A DNA stretch of 64,000 bases from Pseudomonadota bacterium (GTDB taxonomy: Bacteria > Pseudomonadota > Alphaproteobacteria > Rhizobiales > MH13): positions 1 to 64,000 of the forward strand of contig JBCCPK010000003.1 of the NCBI GenBank assembly GCA_039024915.1, read 5' to 3'. The translations under genes and the position numbers were made by a program. Within the stretch, counting starts at the first letter, position 1; each line of letters opens with the position of its first letter. The notes beneath the pieces are model-generated. The model was given only the letters and a program-made list of their open reading frames with translations. It searched no databases and had not been told where the DNA came from. This document shows positions 44,006 to 53,983 of this stretch, one piece after another.

Positions 44006-45154
44006 CTAGGCGGCCCGCGGTTCGATATCACCGCGGGCCCACCCATCCTTGCAGGCCACGCGATAAGCGTCGAACTGTCCGCGCTCAATCGCATTGCGAG
44101 CGCCGGCCATCAGCTTCTGATAGTATGTAATGTTGTTCCAGCTGAGCAGCATTCCAGCCAGCGGCTCACCCGTTCGCACCAGATGATGCAAGTAAGCGCG
44201 TGAATAGTCGCGCGCGGCGGGACAATCACTTTCCTCATCAAGCGGTCTGGGATCGTCCGCATGACGTGCGTTCTTGAGATTGATCTTGCCGAAGCGCGTA
44301 TACGCCGTTGCATGGCGTCCCGCGCGGGTTGGCATCACGCAGTCGAACATGTCGATGCCACGGCCAACTGCTTCGATCAGGTCATCGGGTGTCCCGACAC
44401 CCATCAGGTAACGCGGCTTACCTTCAGGCAGTGCCGGACAAGTCTCATCAAGGACATGCAGCATCTCCTCTTGCGGCTCACCCACAGCGAGCCCGCCTAC
44501 CGAGTAACCCCAGAAGTCGATATCGGTTAGGAGCTCTGCCGAGCGCAAACGCAGTTCGATATCTGTACCGCCCTGCACGATCCCATACAGACCTTGGCCC
44601 TTCTGCGGGCCTCCCTGATCTTGGAACGCTCTTTTTGATCGCTCTGCCCAACGCGCGGAAAGCTCCATGGCACGGATAACCTCATTCCGCTCAGCAGGCA
44701 GCGCGATGCATTCGTCCAGCTGCATCTGGATATCGGAGCCCAACAGTGCCTGGATCTCGATCGATCGCTCAGGCGTAAGCGTGTGGGCGCTGCCATCGAC
44801 ATGAGATTTGAAGACGACCCCGGTCTCATCAAGCTTCCGAAGGGCGCCCAGCGACATGATCTGAAAGCCGCCGGAATCGGTTAGAATGGTGTGCGGCCAA
44901 CCCATGAAACGGTGCAGACCACCAAGCCGCGCAACACGCTCCGCAGTCGGTCGCAGCATCAGGTGATAGACATTGCCCAAAACGACATCGGCGCCCGCAT
45001 GCCGAACCTGGTCGAGGTACATGGCTTTGACGGTCCCTGCGGTCCCGACGGGCATGAATGCCGGCGTTTGGACATCGCCATGCGGCGTTGTGATCAGTCC
45101 ACGCCGCGCCCGACCGTCTGCGGCCCGCAGGTTGTAGGCAAAAGCGCCGCTCAC
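44006..45154 (-). CDS. tgt: queuine tRNA-ribosyltransferase
   Basis: A 382-residue TGT that exchanges guanine 34 for preQ1 in tRNAs with GUN anticodons. Catalytic features are present: [11 protein letters not shown] (Asp93), IVQGG, and the nucleophile Asp271 in [14 protein letters not shown]. The usual zinc site CxCxxC...H is broken: [16 protein letters not shown] keeps one cysteine (Ser309, Cys311, Ala314), and the histidine position has Asn340 (WNNITYYQ, where E. coli has IHNLRYYQ). I start at GTG 45154, overlapping the queA stop (GTGA), rather than TTG 45175. The tRNA hypermodification step QueA acts next, so the two genes are paired. Confidence 0.93.
   Translation of the reverse strand: MSGAFAYNLRAADGRARRGLITTPHGDVQTPAFMPVGTAGTVKAMYLDQVRHAGADVVLGNVYHLMLRPTAERVARLGGLHRFMGWPHTILTDSGGFQIMSLGALRKLDETGVVFKSHVDGSAHTLTPERSIEIQALLGSDIQMQLDECIALPAERNEVIRAMELSARWAERSKRAFQDQGGPQKGQGLYGIVQGGTDIELRLRSAELLTDIDFWGYSVGGLAVGEPQEEMLHVLDETCPALPEGKPRYLMGVGTPDDLIEAVGRGIDMFDCVMPTRAGRHATAYTRFGKINLKNARHADDPRPLDEESDCPAARDYSRAYLHHLVRTGEPLAGMLLSWNNITYYQKLMAGARNAIERGQFDAYRVACKDGWARGDIEPRAA
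44012..44039 (+). terminator. strong hairpin at the tgt 3' end
   Basis: GGCCCGCGG (44012-44020) and CCGCGGGCC (44031-44039) form a perfect 9-bp GC-rich stem with a 10-base loop inside the last tgt codons. No T-run follows on either strand, so it may stop convergent RNA only weakly. Confidence 0.3.
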
Positions 45155-46251
45155 GGTGTGGCTCCCGCTTTCCAAAGAAGTGATGCGTCGCCATAGGAGT
45201 AGAAACGGTAGCCCCGTTCAATCGCATGGGTGTACGCCGCCTTCATACGGTCGAGGCCGGCAAGAGCCGAGACAAGCATGAACAGGGTCGACTTGGGCAA
45301 GTGGAAATTTGTCATCAAACCGTCGATCGCACGGAAGGTATGGCCTGGGGTGATGAAGATATCAGTCTTGGATTGAAGTGGCTTAATAAGACCGTCCGCC
45401 GAAACCGCGCTTTCCAGTATACGCAAACTGGTCGTGCCCACCGCAATGATCCGGCCACCGGCCGCTCTGGTCGCGTTGATACGGTCTGCAACCGAAGCGG
45501 TAATCTCGCCCCATTCGGCGTGCATATCGTGCTGATCGGTGGTTTCAGCCTTGACGGGTAGAAATGTTCCCATACCGACATGGAGCGTCACAAATGCTCG
45601 CTCGACGCCGCGCGCATCAAGGGCGGCGAACAGAGCATCGGTGAAATGCAGCCCTGCCGTTGGAGCGGCAACTGAACCGCGAAACTTGGCATATATCGTC
45701 TGATAGTCAGATAGGTCGGCATCGTCCGTTTGTCTTTTAGCCGCAATGTAGGGCGGCAAGGGAGGCTGACCGACGAGGGCTAAGCGCTCTGCAAAGTCTG
45801 CTGAAGGAACATCAAACGTGCAGGAGATCAGACCGTTCTCGTCCTTTCCCGTCACCGTCGCCGCAAGTTCCATGGAGACGTCCGGATTCTGAGAACGGAA
45901 GATAAGCCTGTCGCCGCGCTTTAACCGCTTGCCGGGCTTCGCCAGCGCCTTCCAGACTGGTCCAGCTTGTTGGTTGCCCCCTGAGACTTCTTCGACAAGG
46001 GTCACCGAACAGGCCAGCGGTTCAGCCCCTTCCCGGTAACGATGTCCAGAAAGCTGTGTCGGGATGACCTGCGTCTCATTCAGGACGAGAAGGTCGCCCG
46101 GGCGCAACAACTGCGGCAGGTCTCGAACTATATGATCGGAGAAGACACCATCGGGCGCAACCTGCAAAAGCCGCGCCCCATCGCGCGGCTTAACCGGCCG
46201 TAACGCGATGCGGTCTTCAGGTAAGACGAAGTCAAACGCATCAACGCGCAT
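45151..46251 (-). CDS. queA: S-adenosylmethionine:tRNA ribosyltransferase-isomerase
   Basis: A 366-residue QueA, full length. It begins [29 protein letters not shown], and the segments [31 protein letters not shown] and [19 protein letters not shown] are family hallmarks. It converts preQ1 in tRNA to epoxyqueuosine using the ribosyl part of SAM. It overlaps tgt by 4 bp and is transcribed before it. The first codon is ATG 46251. Confidence 0.97.
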   Translation of the reverse strand: MRVDAFDFVLPEDRIALRPVKPRDGARLLQVAPDGVFSDHIVRDLPQLLRPGDLLVLNETQVIPTQLSGHRYREGAEPLACSVTLVEEVSGGNQQAGPVWKALAKPGKRLKRGDRLIFRSQNPDVSMELAATVTGKDENGLISCTFDVPSADFAERLALVGQPPLPPYIAAKRQTDDADLSDYQTIYAKFRGSVAAPTAGLHFTDALFAALDARGVERAFVTLHVGMGTFLPVKAETTDQHDMHAEWGEITASVADRINATRAAGGRIIAVGTTSLRILESAVSADGLIKPLQSKTDIFITPGHTFRAIDGLMTNFHLPKSTLFMLVSALAGLDRMKAAYTHAIERGYRFYSYGDASLLWKAGATP

Positions 46252-46271
46252 AGTCGCCTATTTGCGTTCGC

Positions 46272-46724
46272 CTAAACCAAGCGTGCTTTGTTGATCTGGT
46301 CCGGATTACGGACCGGTTCCCCACGTGCGAACTGATCAACGGTCTCCATACCCTCGGTAACCTCGCCCCAAACGGTGTACTGACCATCAAGAAAGCGAGC
46401 ATCGTCAAAGCAGATGAAAAACTGCGAATTGGCGCTGTCCGGGTTAGCCGAACGGGCCATCGAGCAGATGCCGCGTACATGCGGTTCGCTGGAGAACTCC
46501 TGTTTGAGGTCTGGCAGCTTCGAGCCGCCCATTCCCGTGCCGGTCGGGTCGCCGCCCTGCGCCATAAATCCGTCGATGACGCGATGGAAGACGACGCCAT
46601 CATAGAAACCTTCGCTGACCAGCGTTTTGATCCGCTCGACATGGTTGGGAGCCAGGTCAGGCCGCAACTTGATGGTCACATCACCCTTTGATGTTTCCAG
46701 GACGAGCGTATTGGTATCGGCCAT
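46272..46724 (-). CDS. cytoplasmic cyclophilin peptidyl-prolyl isomerase
   Basis: A 150-residue cyclophilin of PpiB type without signal peptide. FYDGVVFHRVIDGFMAQGGDPTGTGMGG holds the catalytic Arg (FHRVI) and the FMAQGG core; ANSQFFICFDDARFLDGQYTVWGEV is the second half of the active site. It catalyses cis-trans isomerisation of prolyl bonds. GAAAGGGCC precedes ATG 46724. A secreted paralogue lies immediately upstream, and the order coaD-ppi-ppi-queA-tgt is typical of Rhizobiales. Confidence 0.95.
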   Translation of the reverse strand: MADTNTLVLETSKGDVTIKLRPDLAPNHVERIKTLVSEGFYDGVVFHRVIDGFMAQGGDPTGTGMGGSKLPDLKQEFSSEPHVRGICSMARSANPDSANSQFFICFDDARFLDGQYTVWGEVTEGMETVDQFARGEPVRNPDQINKARLV

Positions 46725-46759
46725 TGTGGGCCCTTTCGTTGCTTTGAAATTGTTTGGGA

Positions 46760-47371
46760 TCAGCTGCTGAGATCGGCCAGAATGCGCGCACGGACGATCG
46801 CATCGGGATCGTCGACCATCCCGTTACGGGCCGGGCTGCCTTTCTTGATCGCATCGACATTTTCCATCCCCGCCACGACGCGGCCGAACACCGTGTAGGC
46901 GCCGGTCAAGCTCGGCGCGGGGGCGAACATGATGAAGAACTGGGAGTTTGCGCTGTTGGGGTCGTTGGTACGGGCCATGCCCACAATCCCGCGCTCATAG
47001 TCAATGTCAGAGAATTCCGCCTGAAGGTCCGGGTAAGAGGAACCGCCGCGGCCGGTGCCGGTCGGATCGCCCGTTTGCGCCATGAACCCGTCGATCACTC
47101 GGTGAAACACCACACCATCGTAGAAGCCCTCCCCCGCAAGCTGCTTCATGCGGGCAACGTGGTCTGGTGCGACATCGGGAAGAAGCTCGATGAAAATCGC
47201 TCCGCCATCAACTTCAATCACCATCACATTTTCCGCGTCCAGCGCTTCGACGTCCGCAGGCACATCGACCGCGAGGGCGGACGTGATGAGTGCGAAGGAC
47301 GCAACGACGAACAGCGCGGTGGTCGAGAGCGATGCGGCGACAACACGCCGAAAATTGATATCTGCGGGCAT
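46760..47371 (-). CDS. exported cyclophilin peptidyl-prolyl isomerase
   Basis: A 203-residue cyclophilin with an N-terminal signal or anchor segment (SLSTTALFVVASFALITSALA, cleavage near residue 34). FYDGVVFHRVIDGFMAQTGDPTGTGRGG contains the active-site Arg; ANSQFFIMFAPAPSLTGAYTVFGRV completes it. It is a periplasmic counterpart of the adjacent cytoplasmic gene, probably assisting outer-membrane or periplasmic protein folding. The two genes are similar and arose by duplication. GGAAG precedes ATG 47371. Confidence 0.94.
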   Translation of the reverse strand: MPADINFRRVVAASLSTTALFVVASFALITSALAVDVPADVEALDAENVMVIEVDGGAIFIELLPDVAPDHVARMKQLAGEGFYDGVVFHRVIDGFMAQTGDPTGTGRGGSSYPDLQAEFSDIDYERGIVGMARTNDPNSANSQFFIMFAPAPSLTGAYTVFGRVVAGMENVDAIKKGSPARNGMVDDPDAIVRARILADLSS

Positions 47372-47434
47372 GAGGTTTGACTTCCTTTTCGTAGGATCGC
47401 GATTTGGAGGCAGCGTGCCGCGGCGTAGGCGGCG

Positions 47435-47941
47435 CTACGATGGCGATTTTGTGGTCGCGAGCGCTTGTGCGACCGCTTGTGGCACAAAGGGGGAAATGTC
47501 TCCACCCATCTGAGCGATCTGCCGAACGAGGGTGGCCGTTATATGCCGGTTAGCAGGCCGCGCCGGCACAAAGATGGTTTCCAACTCAGGCTCCATCGCC
47601 GCATTCATGCCTGTCATTTGCATCTCATAATCGAAGTCAGCGCCATCGCGCAGGCCCCGCAAAAGAATGTTTGCGCCCATCTCCCTCGCCGTTTTAACGA
47701 GCAGCCCGGAGAAGCCAACAGCGCGCACCGTGGCCGGGCGTTCTGTGCCTTGGGGAAGCTCACGCGCGATCCGTTCAATCAGGGCGCACCTCACCTCGAC
47801 TGGCAGTGTCGGCGTTTTGTTTGGGTTTTGACCGACACCAACAATCAACTCATCACAAACTGTTAGACCAGCGCGGATCACATCGAGATGGCCGTTGGTG
47901 ATGGGATCGAACGATCCGGGGAAGAACCCGCGTCGAACCAT
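47435..47941 (-). CDS. coaD: phosphopantetheine adenylyltransferase
   Basis: A 168-residue nucleotidyltransferase of normal size. It opens RRGFFPGSFDPITNGHLDVI with the (T/H)xGH-type motif NGH, has ILLRGLRDGADFDYEMQM, and ends with the RHITATLVRQIAQMGGD segment, a variant of the usual ISSTLVR. It transfers AMP from ATP to 4'-phosphopantetheine, the penultimate step in coenzyme A synthesis. The first of the coaD-ppi-ppi-queA-tgt series, separated from the cyclophilin by about 60 bp. Confidence 0.96.
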   Translation of the reverse strand: MVRRGFFPGSFDPITNGHLDVIRAGLTVCDELIVGVGQNPNKTPTLPVEVRCALIERIARELPQGTERPATVRAVGFSGLLVKTAREMGANILLRGLRDGADFDYEMQMTGMNAAMEPELETIFVPARPANRHITATLVRQIAQMGGDISPFVPQAVAQALATTKSPS

Positions 47942-48153
47942 GCTTGTCGCCTCGCAGTTGGTAACAGTTGGTGGCCCCGCACGTCGTGTCGGTCACAACG
48001 CTAGCCGGGCGCCCTTCCCTATCAAGGCGGTCTGCAAATCAGCAAGCACGCATTTCGTGATTCCTGTCACAGGCAGTCATCGGGCGTTCAGGCACGGTGT
48101 GGGCATAAAGACGGCGAACGTAACGCCGCTTAGAAAACAGATGGAGCATTCCC

Positions 48154-48486
48154 ATGATGAACCTGACCAAGACAATGGCATTGACCTCGCTGGCCATCAT
48201 CGCTGCCGTTTTCAGCGGATTCTGGCTCGCTTCAACCGCACCAGCCAACACCGGCAACGCGCCCTTTGAACCTACCCGCAGCGTTGAAAGCCGCCTGGGT
48301 GCTGCAGAACTCGATCTCTGCCAGGGCCAAGCCTGGCCGCACTTCACTGATGGCTGCGCCCGCTGGATTGCTGCCACCAACAACGCCGAAGGCTTCGACC
48401 GGAGTATCTCGATCGCGGTCACCGACGTCGAGCATGGCTTCACGGTGGTCCAGAAGGCCCAGCCGATAGATGTGGCGAGCCGCTAA
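48154..48486 (+). CDS. small exported protein with a paired-cysteine motif
   Basis: A 110-residue protein with a signal peptide (MALTSLAIIAAVFSGFWLASTAPA). The mature part carries LCQGQAWPHFTDGCARW: Cys56 and Cys68, spaced by 11 residues with a Trp-Pro between, probably disulfide-linked. I recall small rhizobial proteins with a similar C...WP...C pattern, but no function. ATGGAGC precedes ATG 48154, and a strong terminator follows at 48569. It is divergent from coaD. Confidence 0.75.
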   Translation: MMNLTKTMALTSLAIIAAVFSGFWLASTAPANTGNAPFEPTRSVESRLGAAELDLCQGQAWPHFTDGCARWIAATNNAEGFDRSISIAVTDVEHGFTVVQKAQPIDVASR

Positions 48487-48568
48487 TCGGAACGCGAGGC
48501 GGAGAAATCGCGTCCGTCGCAGCGACTATTAGACTTCACCCCGGTGGATACCTCCCCCACCAAACCTC

Positions 48569-48602
48569 AACACTCTCTCGGTCAGACGAGAGAGTGTTTT
48601 TT
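48569..48602 (+). terminator. rho-independent terminator
   Basis: AACACTCTCTCG (48569-48580) pairs perfectly with CGAGAGAGTGTT (48587-48598) around a 6-base loop, and T-rich sequence follows directly (48597-48602 and TTGTTTG). It ends transcripts of the small exported-protein gene. gyrA reads toward it from the other side. Confidence 0.88.
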
Positions 48603-48660
48603 GTTTGTTCACAGCAGCTTACATGACCCATCGCATGTGGCCAGACATTGCCCACAGGGC

Positions 48661-51408
48661 TCACTCGTCTTCACCCTCTGAATCAGCTTCAGGGGCATCG
48701 CCGTCTTCGGGTTCAGGTTCAGGTTCAGATATGCGCTCAACGGACACGACCTTGTCCGCGTCTGAAACGTTGAAAATTGTAACGCCCTGTGTCGCTCGGC
48801 CCGCTACGCGAATACCATCAACCGGGACCCGGATAAGCTGGCCAGATTCTGCCACGATCATGATCTGGTCGGTGTTCTCCACGGGGAAACTTGCAATGAT
48901 CGGCCCATTGCGCGGGGTGACGGCCATCGCCGTGATGCCTTTGCCTCCCCGACCTGAAACGCGGTATTCATAGCTCGACGAACGCTTACCGTATCCATTT
49001 TCGGACATGGCCAGAATAAACTGCTCAGCGGCCGACATTTCCACATAGCGCGCTTCGTCGATGCTGCCCTCGTCCTCTGCACCTTCCTCGTCGATGACCA
49101 CATCCTCGACTTCGCCTTCGAGAAGGCGACGCCGCTTGATGTAAGCCGTCCGCTCGGCAGGCGTCGCATCGAACCCGCGCAGGATCGACATCGCGATGAC
49201 CTCGTCGCCGTCGCCAAGATTGATACCGCGGACGCCCGTGCTGTCGCGTGACTGGAACACGCGAAGATCAGTAACGCGGAAGCGGATCGCCTGCCCCTTC
49301 GCCGTTGTCAGCAGCAAATCATCCTGCTCGGTGCACAGATCGACCGCAAGAATGCTCATGCCATCGTCGAGCTTCATGGCGATCTTGCCGTTGCGGTTGA
49401 TACGCTGGAAGTCAGACAGTTTGTTGCGTCGGACCGACCCCACGTTCGTGCAGAACACAACGTCGAGATTACCCCACGTGTCTTCGTCCTCCGGTAGCGG
49501 TAGAATGGAGGTGATCCGCTCGCCTTGCGACAACGGTAGAATATTTACCAGTGCCTTGCCGCGCGCTTGAGGAGCCGATAGCGGCAGACGCCAAACCTTC
49601 TCGCGATACACCTGCCCCGAGGACGAGAAAAACAGTACGGGTGTGTGCGTCGAGGCAACGAAGATGCGCGTAACGAAGTCTTCATCGCGCGTGGACATGC
49701 CCGAACGCCCCTTCCCGCCCCTGCGTTGTGCACGATAGGTCGAGAGCGGAACGCGCTTGATGTAGCCGGCATGGCTGACGGTGACGACCATATCCTCGCG
49801 TTGGATCAGGTCTTCGTCTTCGAAGTCAGCATCGCTTTCTGTGATTTCCGTGCGCCGCTCATTGGCAAACAGTTCGCGAACTTCGGCCAATTCATCCTTG
49901 ATGATCTGACGAATGCGCGCGCGCGACGCCAGAATGTCGAGATAGTCGCGAATCTCATCGGCGATCTTGTGCAACTCGTCGGCAATCTCGTCGCGCCCAA
50001 GCGCCGTCAGCCGCTGCAGCCTCAAATCGAGAATGGCCCGCGCCTGGGTTTCCGACAGTGTGTAGGTGCCATCATCAAGGACCTTGTGGCGCGGGTCGGC
50101 AATCAACTCAACAAGCGGCGCAACGTCACCAGCCGGCCAGTTACGGGCCATCAGTTCGGCCCTCGCCGAAGCTGGATCAGGTGCCGAGCGGATGACCTTG
50201 ATCACCTCATCAATGTTGGCGACTGCGATCGCCAGGCCAACCAAAACGTGGGCCCGGTCGCGCGCCTTGCCCAGCAGAAACTTTGTGCGGCGCGTGACGA
50301 CAGTCTCGCGGAAGGCGATGAATGCCGACAGCATGTCCAGAAGCGTCATCTGTTCCGGCCGCCCGCTGTTGAGCGCCACCATGTTGCAGCCAAACGTCGA
50401 TTGCAGCGGCGAGAAACGGTATAGCTGATTGAGCACCACGTCCGGGACAGCGTCGCGCTTAAGTTCAATAACGACGCGGATGCCGTCTCGGTCAGACTCA
50501 TCGCGAATATCGCCGATCCCCTCCACGCGCTTCTCGCGCACCAAGTCGGCGATTTTCTCAATCATCGAAGACTTGTTGACCTGGTAGGGAATCTCGGAAA
50601 TCACCAGCGCCTCGCGCTCCTTGCGGATCTCCTCGACTTCGACACGGCCGCGCATAATGACCGAGCCCCGACCTGTCGAGTAGGCTTGCCGGATACCTGT
50701 GCGACCGAGGATAAGCCCTCCGGTTGGAAAGTCGGGGCCCGGCAAGATCTCCATGAGCTGCTCAAGCTCTGTCTCCGGGTCATCTATCAGAGCGACCGTT
50801 GCGTCGATCACCTCGCCCAGATTGTGCGGTGGGATGTTCGTCGCCATGCCGACCGCGATACCGCCGGCACCATTGGTCAGCAGGTTCGGAAAGCGCGCAG
50901 GAAGCGCCGTCGGCTCGCTTTCGGTGTTATCGTAATTGTCCTGAAAATCGACCGTGTCCTTGTCGAGATCTTCGGTCAGGAAGTGCGCTGGGCGCGCCAT
51001 GCGCACCTCAGTGTAGCGCATCGCAGCCGGGGGATCGCCGTCGACCGAGCCAAAGTTACCTTGCCCATCGAGTAGCTGCAGACGCATGGAGAAATCCTGC
51101 GCCATGCGCACCAGTGCATCGTAGATCGATTGGTCGCCATGCGGGTGGTACTTACCGATGACGTCGCCGACAACGCGCGCAGACTTGCGGTAGCCCTTGT
51201 TCCAATCATAGCCCGATTCATGCATCGAGTAGAGAATGCGCCGATGCACAGGCTTCAGGCCGTCGCGCACGTCCGGTAGCGCACGGCTGACGATCACGCT
51301 CATCGCGTAATCAAGGTAGGATTTTCGCATTTCTCCGGAGATGGAGACCGAACGAATATCACCGCTGCCGCCCGACGGCGGCACTTGGTTTTCTGAGTCG
51401 TCTGACAA
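48661..51408 (-). CDS. gyrA: DNA gyrase subunit A
   Basis: A 915-residue GyrA if the TTG at 51408 is the start; a GTG at 51462 in frame would give 933. The winged-helix region [31 protein letters not shown], the QRDR segment [21 protein letters not shown] and the active-site Tyr in [12 protein letters not shown] are clear. The GyrA box in the C-terminal wrapping domain is QRRGGKGR. At the Ser83-equivalent position (E. coli numbering) the residue is Gln. The C-terminal tail is acidic. Gyrase introduces negative supercoils together with GyrB, which is not in the window. It is followed by the MarC-type gene on the opposite strand. Confidence 0.96.
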   Translation of the reverse strand: MSDDSENQVPPSGGSGDIRSVSISGEMRKSYLDYAMSVIVSRALPDVRDGLKPVHRRILYSMHESGYDWNKGYRKSARVVGDVIGKYHPHGDQSIYDALVRMAQDFSMRLQLLDGQGNFGSVDGDPPAAMRYTEVRMARPAHFLTEDLDKDTVDFQDNYDNTESEPTALPARFPNLLTNGAGGIAVGMATNIPPHNLGEVIDATVALIDDPETELEQLMEILPGPDFPTGGLILGRTGIRQAYSTGRGSVIMRGRVEVEEIRKEREALVISEIPYQVNKSSMIEKIADLVREKRVEGIGDIRDESDRDGIRVVIELKRDAVPDVVLNQLYRFSPLQSTFGCNMVALNSGRPEQMTLLDMLSAFIAFRETVVTRRTKFLLGKARDRAHVLVGLAIAVANIDEVIKVIRSAPDPASARAELMARNWPAGDVAPLVELIADPRHKVLDDGTYTLSETQARAILDLRLQRLTALGRDEIADELHKIADEIRDYLDILASRARIRQIIKDELAEVRELFANERRTEITESDADFEDEDLIQREDMVVTVSHAGYIKRVPLSTYRAQRRGGKGRSGMSTRDEDFVTRIFVASTHTPVLFFSSSGQVYREKVWRLPLSAPQARGKALVNILPLSQGERITSILPLPEDEDTWGNLDVVFCTNVGSVRRNKLSDFQRINRNGKIAMKLDDGMSILAVDLCTEQDDLLLTTAKGQAIRFRVTDLRVFQSRDSTGVRGINLGDGDEVIAMSILRGFDATPAERTAYIKRRRLLEGEVEDVVIDEEGAEDEGSIDEARYVEMSAAEQFILAMSENGYGKRSSSYEYRVSGRGGKGITAMAVTPRNGPIIASFPVENTDQIMIVAESGQLIRVPVDGIRVAGRATQGVTIFNVSDADKVVSVERISEPEPEPEDGDAPEADSEGEDE

Positions 51409-51552
51409 GGCGAATCTCTTTGTATTTGCGTCGCTTCTGACTAGCCGATTCAGCGCCCGCACACAAAAAATAGCGCCCCCGACGAGCGCTTTATCAACCG
51501 CTTAGAAAAGCAGGGCCTTGCGGAGTTGGAGATCGGCTGTCAGGGAGCCTTC

Positions 51553-52194
51553 ATGCTCCTTGATTTCGTCTCCAATGCGGCAGTCACCCTCCTCGTCACG
51601 ATTGATCCGATCGGGCTTGCACCCTTGTTCGTGACGCTGACGCAAGGGATGGACCGGGCCGCGCGTCTCGAGGTGGCGATCCGGGCTTGCATCGTCGCCT
51701 TTTGTATCCTGCTGGTGTTTGGCATCAGCGGCCAAAGCCTGCTTGATGCGCTGGGCATCACGCTGCCAGCTTTCCGGATCGCCGGCGGCGTCCTGTTGTT
51801 CTGGCTGGCGTTTGAGATGGTGTTCGAAAAACGCTCCGAGCGGCGCGATACGACTACATCGCGCGCCATGGACAAGGATCATATCAAGAATGTTGCGGTG
51901 TTCCCGCTGGCGATCCCGCTCATGGCAGGCCCTGGCGCTATCGCGGCGATGGTCCTGCTCTCCCACGAGGCACAAGAGACCGCAAGCTGGACCGGGACGG
52001 GTGCTCTGGTCGGCGTGTTGCTCGCCATCATCTTGATGTGCCTGACGGTCTTTCTGTTAGCCGGACGGATCGAAAAGCTTCTGGGCAATACCGGACGGAT
52101 TATCCTGACGCGACTGCTCGGCGTGATCCTATCTGCGCTGGCGGTCCAGTTCATCGCCGATGGGGTCACCGAACTGGTGGTGGCGGCCAGTTAG
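51553..52194 (+). CDS. MarC-family membrane protein
   Basis: A 213-residue integral membrane protein with six predicted helices, of the MarC/UPF0056 family. It opens LLDFVSNAAVTLLVTIDPIGLAPLFVTLTQGM, and the half-repeat NVAVFPLAIPLMAGPGAIAAMVLL follows; this NPIG/MAGPGAI pattern is characteristic. The function is unsettled (despite the name it is not clearly involved in antibiotic resistance). ATG 51553 is chosen for the GGGAG upstream. Its stop overlaps the convergent fatty-acid-hydroxylase gene by 4 bp. Confidence 0.9.
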   Translation: MLLDFVSNAAVTLLVTIDPIGLAPLFVTLTQGMDRAARLEVAIRACIVAFCILLVFGISGQSLLDALGITLPAFRIAGGVLLFWLAFEMVFEKRSERRDTTTSRAMDKDHIKNVAVFPLAIPLMAGPGAIAAMVLLSHEAQETASWTGTGALVGVLLAIILMCLTVFLLAGRIEKLLGNTGRIILTRLLGVILSALAVQFIADGVTELVVAAS

Positions 52195-53108
52195 CCCGTT
52201 GTATACGGGCGAGCCGGCGGGTCTTGTAGCGCCGACCGCGGTTCCTGTCGCTCGTCGACCAGTGGTGCGGTCCCTTCCGCCGGTGACGAGGCAAATTCTG
52301 CCCGCAGCTCGCTCGCCCATTTCTTGAACGGGTAGAAATAGATAGCGACCGGATCGTCGTGCTTGATCTCATCGATTCCAAGCTCGTGTGGGCACCGATG
52401 GGGGTTATGATACGTCCCGAACAGGACGTCCCAAATCGGCATCATATTCGCGAGGTTCTTCCCGAAAACCGATGGCTCGTTGGCGTGGTGCCAGCGATGA
52501 AAGCGCGGTGATGCCAGCAGATATTTGAACGGCCCGTGCTCCCAATCCAGGTCAGCGTGCACATAAGCATTGTGCAACAGATAGATAATGCCGCCGCCTG
52601 CGATCGCTTCTTTCGGGATACCGAGCCACGATGCGCCCAAGACGTACGAGATGATCATCACGTACGTCTCGAGGAAGTGCACGCGATAGGTCGTCAGACC
52701 GGTCATCTCTTCTTCGGAATGGTGCGCGGCATGCACCGGCCAAAGCCAGCGCATATGCATCCATCGATGCGTCCAATAGTCGATGAAGTCTTTGACCACG
52801 AGCGCTGCGAGGAACGTCAGAACGATTGGCACATCGTCCCAAAATGCGGGGTCGATGGTGGGCAAGCTGATAACGCTGTAAAGCTTGCTGATATCGAACA
52901 GAAACACCGTAATGGCGATCCCGGTGCAGACATTCATCGAGTACAGGATGATAGTCGCGGCGGAACCGGAGAAGAATTTTTTGGAGAATGTCTGCTTGAA
53001 GCCCTTGCGAAGCGCAGTAATGACCAGCAGCAAAAGGCTGAAGCCCAGAATAATGAACAGGCCTTTGTCGCCGACGGATTGGGCGATGGTCAGGACAGCA
53101 TCAAGCAT
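52191..53108 (-). CDS. fatty acid hydroxylase/sterol desaturase-family protein
   Basis: A 305-residue membrane di-iron enzyme. The eight-histidine pattern is present: HRWMH, HAAHH (in PVHAAHHSEEEM), HNAYVH and FHRWHH, with several membrane helices in the N-terminal half. The family hydroxylates or desaturates lipids and sterols, or modifies hopanoids and carotenoids; the substrate is not predictable. The start is either ATG 53108 or GTG 53114. The C-terminal tail is hydrophilic and Pro-rich. Confidence 0.9.
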   Translation of the reverse strand: MLDAVLTIAQSVGDKGLFIILGFSLLLLVITALRKGFKQTFSKKFFSGSAATIILYSMNVCTGIAITVFLFDISKLYSVISLPTIDPAFWDDVPIVLTFLAALVVKDFIDYWTHRWMHMRWLWPVHAAHHSEEEMTGLTTYRVHFLETYVMIISYVLGASWLGIPKEAIAGGGIIYLLHNAYVHADLDWEHGPFKYLLASPRFHRWHHANEPSVFGKNLANMMPIWDVLFGTYHNPHRCPHELGIDEIKHDDPVAIYFYPFKKWASELRAEFASSPAEGTAPLVDERQEPRSALQDPPARPYTTG

Positions 53109-53114
53109 ACCCAC

Positions 53115-53539
53115 CTACTCTACAAACAAAGCTTGTGATGCCCATCATCTAGCGGCTTGGGATTACAAAGGCCTTAAGTCGATACCTGAAACTCGGTTGC
53201 TTTTTCGCTAGCGGCCGCTTTGGTGCGGGCCCTCAAGCACTTCACTGCGAAAATGCGGCAGTCGGCAGCCATTCGAGATGCAGGCAACATTCCACTGCGC
53301 TCAGAGGGTTTTGGCGGCATATTCCCGGGTAAGCGACAGGCTTACCAACCACACAAAGCGCGAATATCCGGTCCGTCCTGGGGCTGGATTTATCGGCCTG
53401 ACGATACGGAACCGCTGTTACCTGTCACGCGGCGGACCTTTCCGTACAGACGATGCCATAGACGGTTCGGGTAGGGCTTCACCGCTTTTGCAGAGCCGCG
53501 GCGCGAGCGATCGCGGGAGGAAAAGTGCAGAGGATTGCT
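53115..53539. other. intergenic, nothing recognised
   Basis: About 425 bp between the hydroxylase gene (transcribed leftward) and the 3' end of the glyoxalase-fold gene. No supported gene; short open frames here are unlike any family I know. Confidence 0.4.
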
Positions 53540-53971
53540 CTAGAAGCGACCGGCCAATGGGTGGTCGTCCGCATGCTGCACCAGGTCCCAAAGATTGCCG
53601 TACAGGTCTTTGAAAACTGCGACCCGGCCGTAATCGAAGTCGGTCGGCGGGCGCGTAAACTCGACACCAGCATCGAGATACCGTTTGTAGTCGCGTTCGA
53701 AGTCATCGGTTTTGAGAAATAGGAAAACACGGCCCCCAGCCTGATCGCCTATGAAGCGTTCCTGCTCCGGCTTGGATGCACGGGCCAAGAGGATCGTCGA
53801 GCCTGAGGAATTGGGCGGTGCCACGACGACCCAACGCTTGTCTTGTGCCGGTTGGTAGGTGTCTTCGAGCAGATCGAAGCCGAGTTTGCCGACATAGAAG
53901 TCAAGCGCTTCGTCATAGTCTCGGACGACCAAAGCCACATGTAACAGTGATTGGCGTGTCACCCTAGGCAC
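53540..53971 (-). CDS. VOC/glyoxalase-fold protein
   Basis: A 143-residue vicinal-oxygen-chelate protein with the two beta-alpha-beta-beta-beta repeats of the family: LLHVALVVRDYDEALDFYVGKLGFDL and RDYKRYLDAGVEFTRPP...FKDLYGNLWDLVQ. The metal-ligand residues (His near the start, Glu or Asp later) are partly conserved. Members include glyoxalases, dioxygenases and resistance proteins; the particular function here is unknown. It lies downstream of a small secreted-protein gene on the same strand, 12 bp away. Confidence 0.88.
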   Translation of the reverse strand: MPRVTRQSLLHVALVVRDYDEALDFYVGKLGFDLLEDTYQPAQDKRWVVVAPPNSSGSTILLARASKPEQERFIGDQAGGRVFLFLKTDDFERDYKRYLDAGVEFTRPPTDFDYGRVAVFKDLYGNLWDLVQHADDHPLAGRF

Positions 53972-53983
53972 CGTCCGGCTCGG

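Noticed and set aside
46754-47380. 208-codon open frame antisense to the exported cyclophilin gene
   Set aside because: Mirror of a well-supported cyclophilin coding region; composition rich in His, Arg and Gly as expected of a shadow frame.
49645-50424. Long open frame of 259 codons antisense to gyrA
   Set aside because: It lies wholly within gyrA, has no family resemblance and follows from the codon pattern of a GC-rich gene.
53220-53474. Open frame in the gap after the hydroxylase gene
   Set aside because: Arg/Pro-rich translation without domains or a plausible start.
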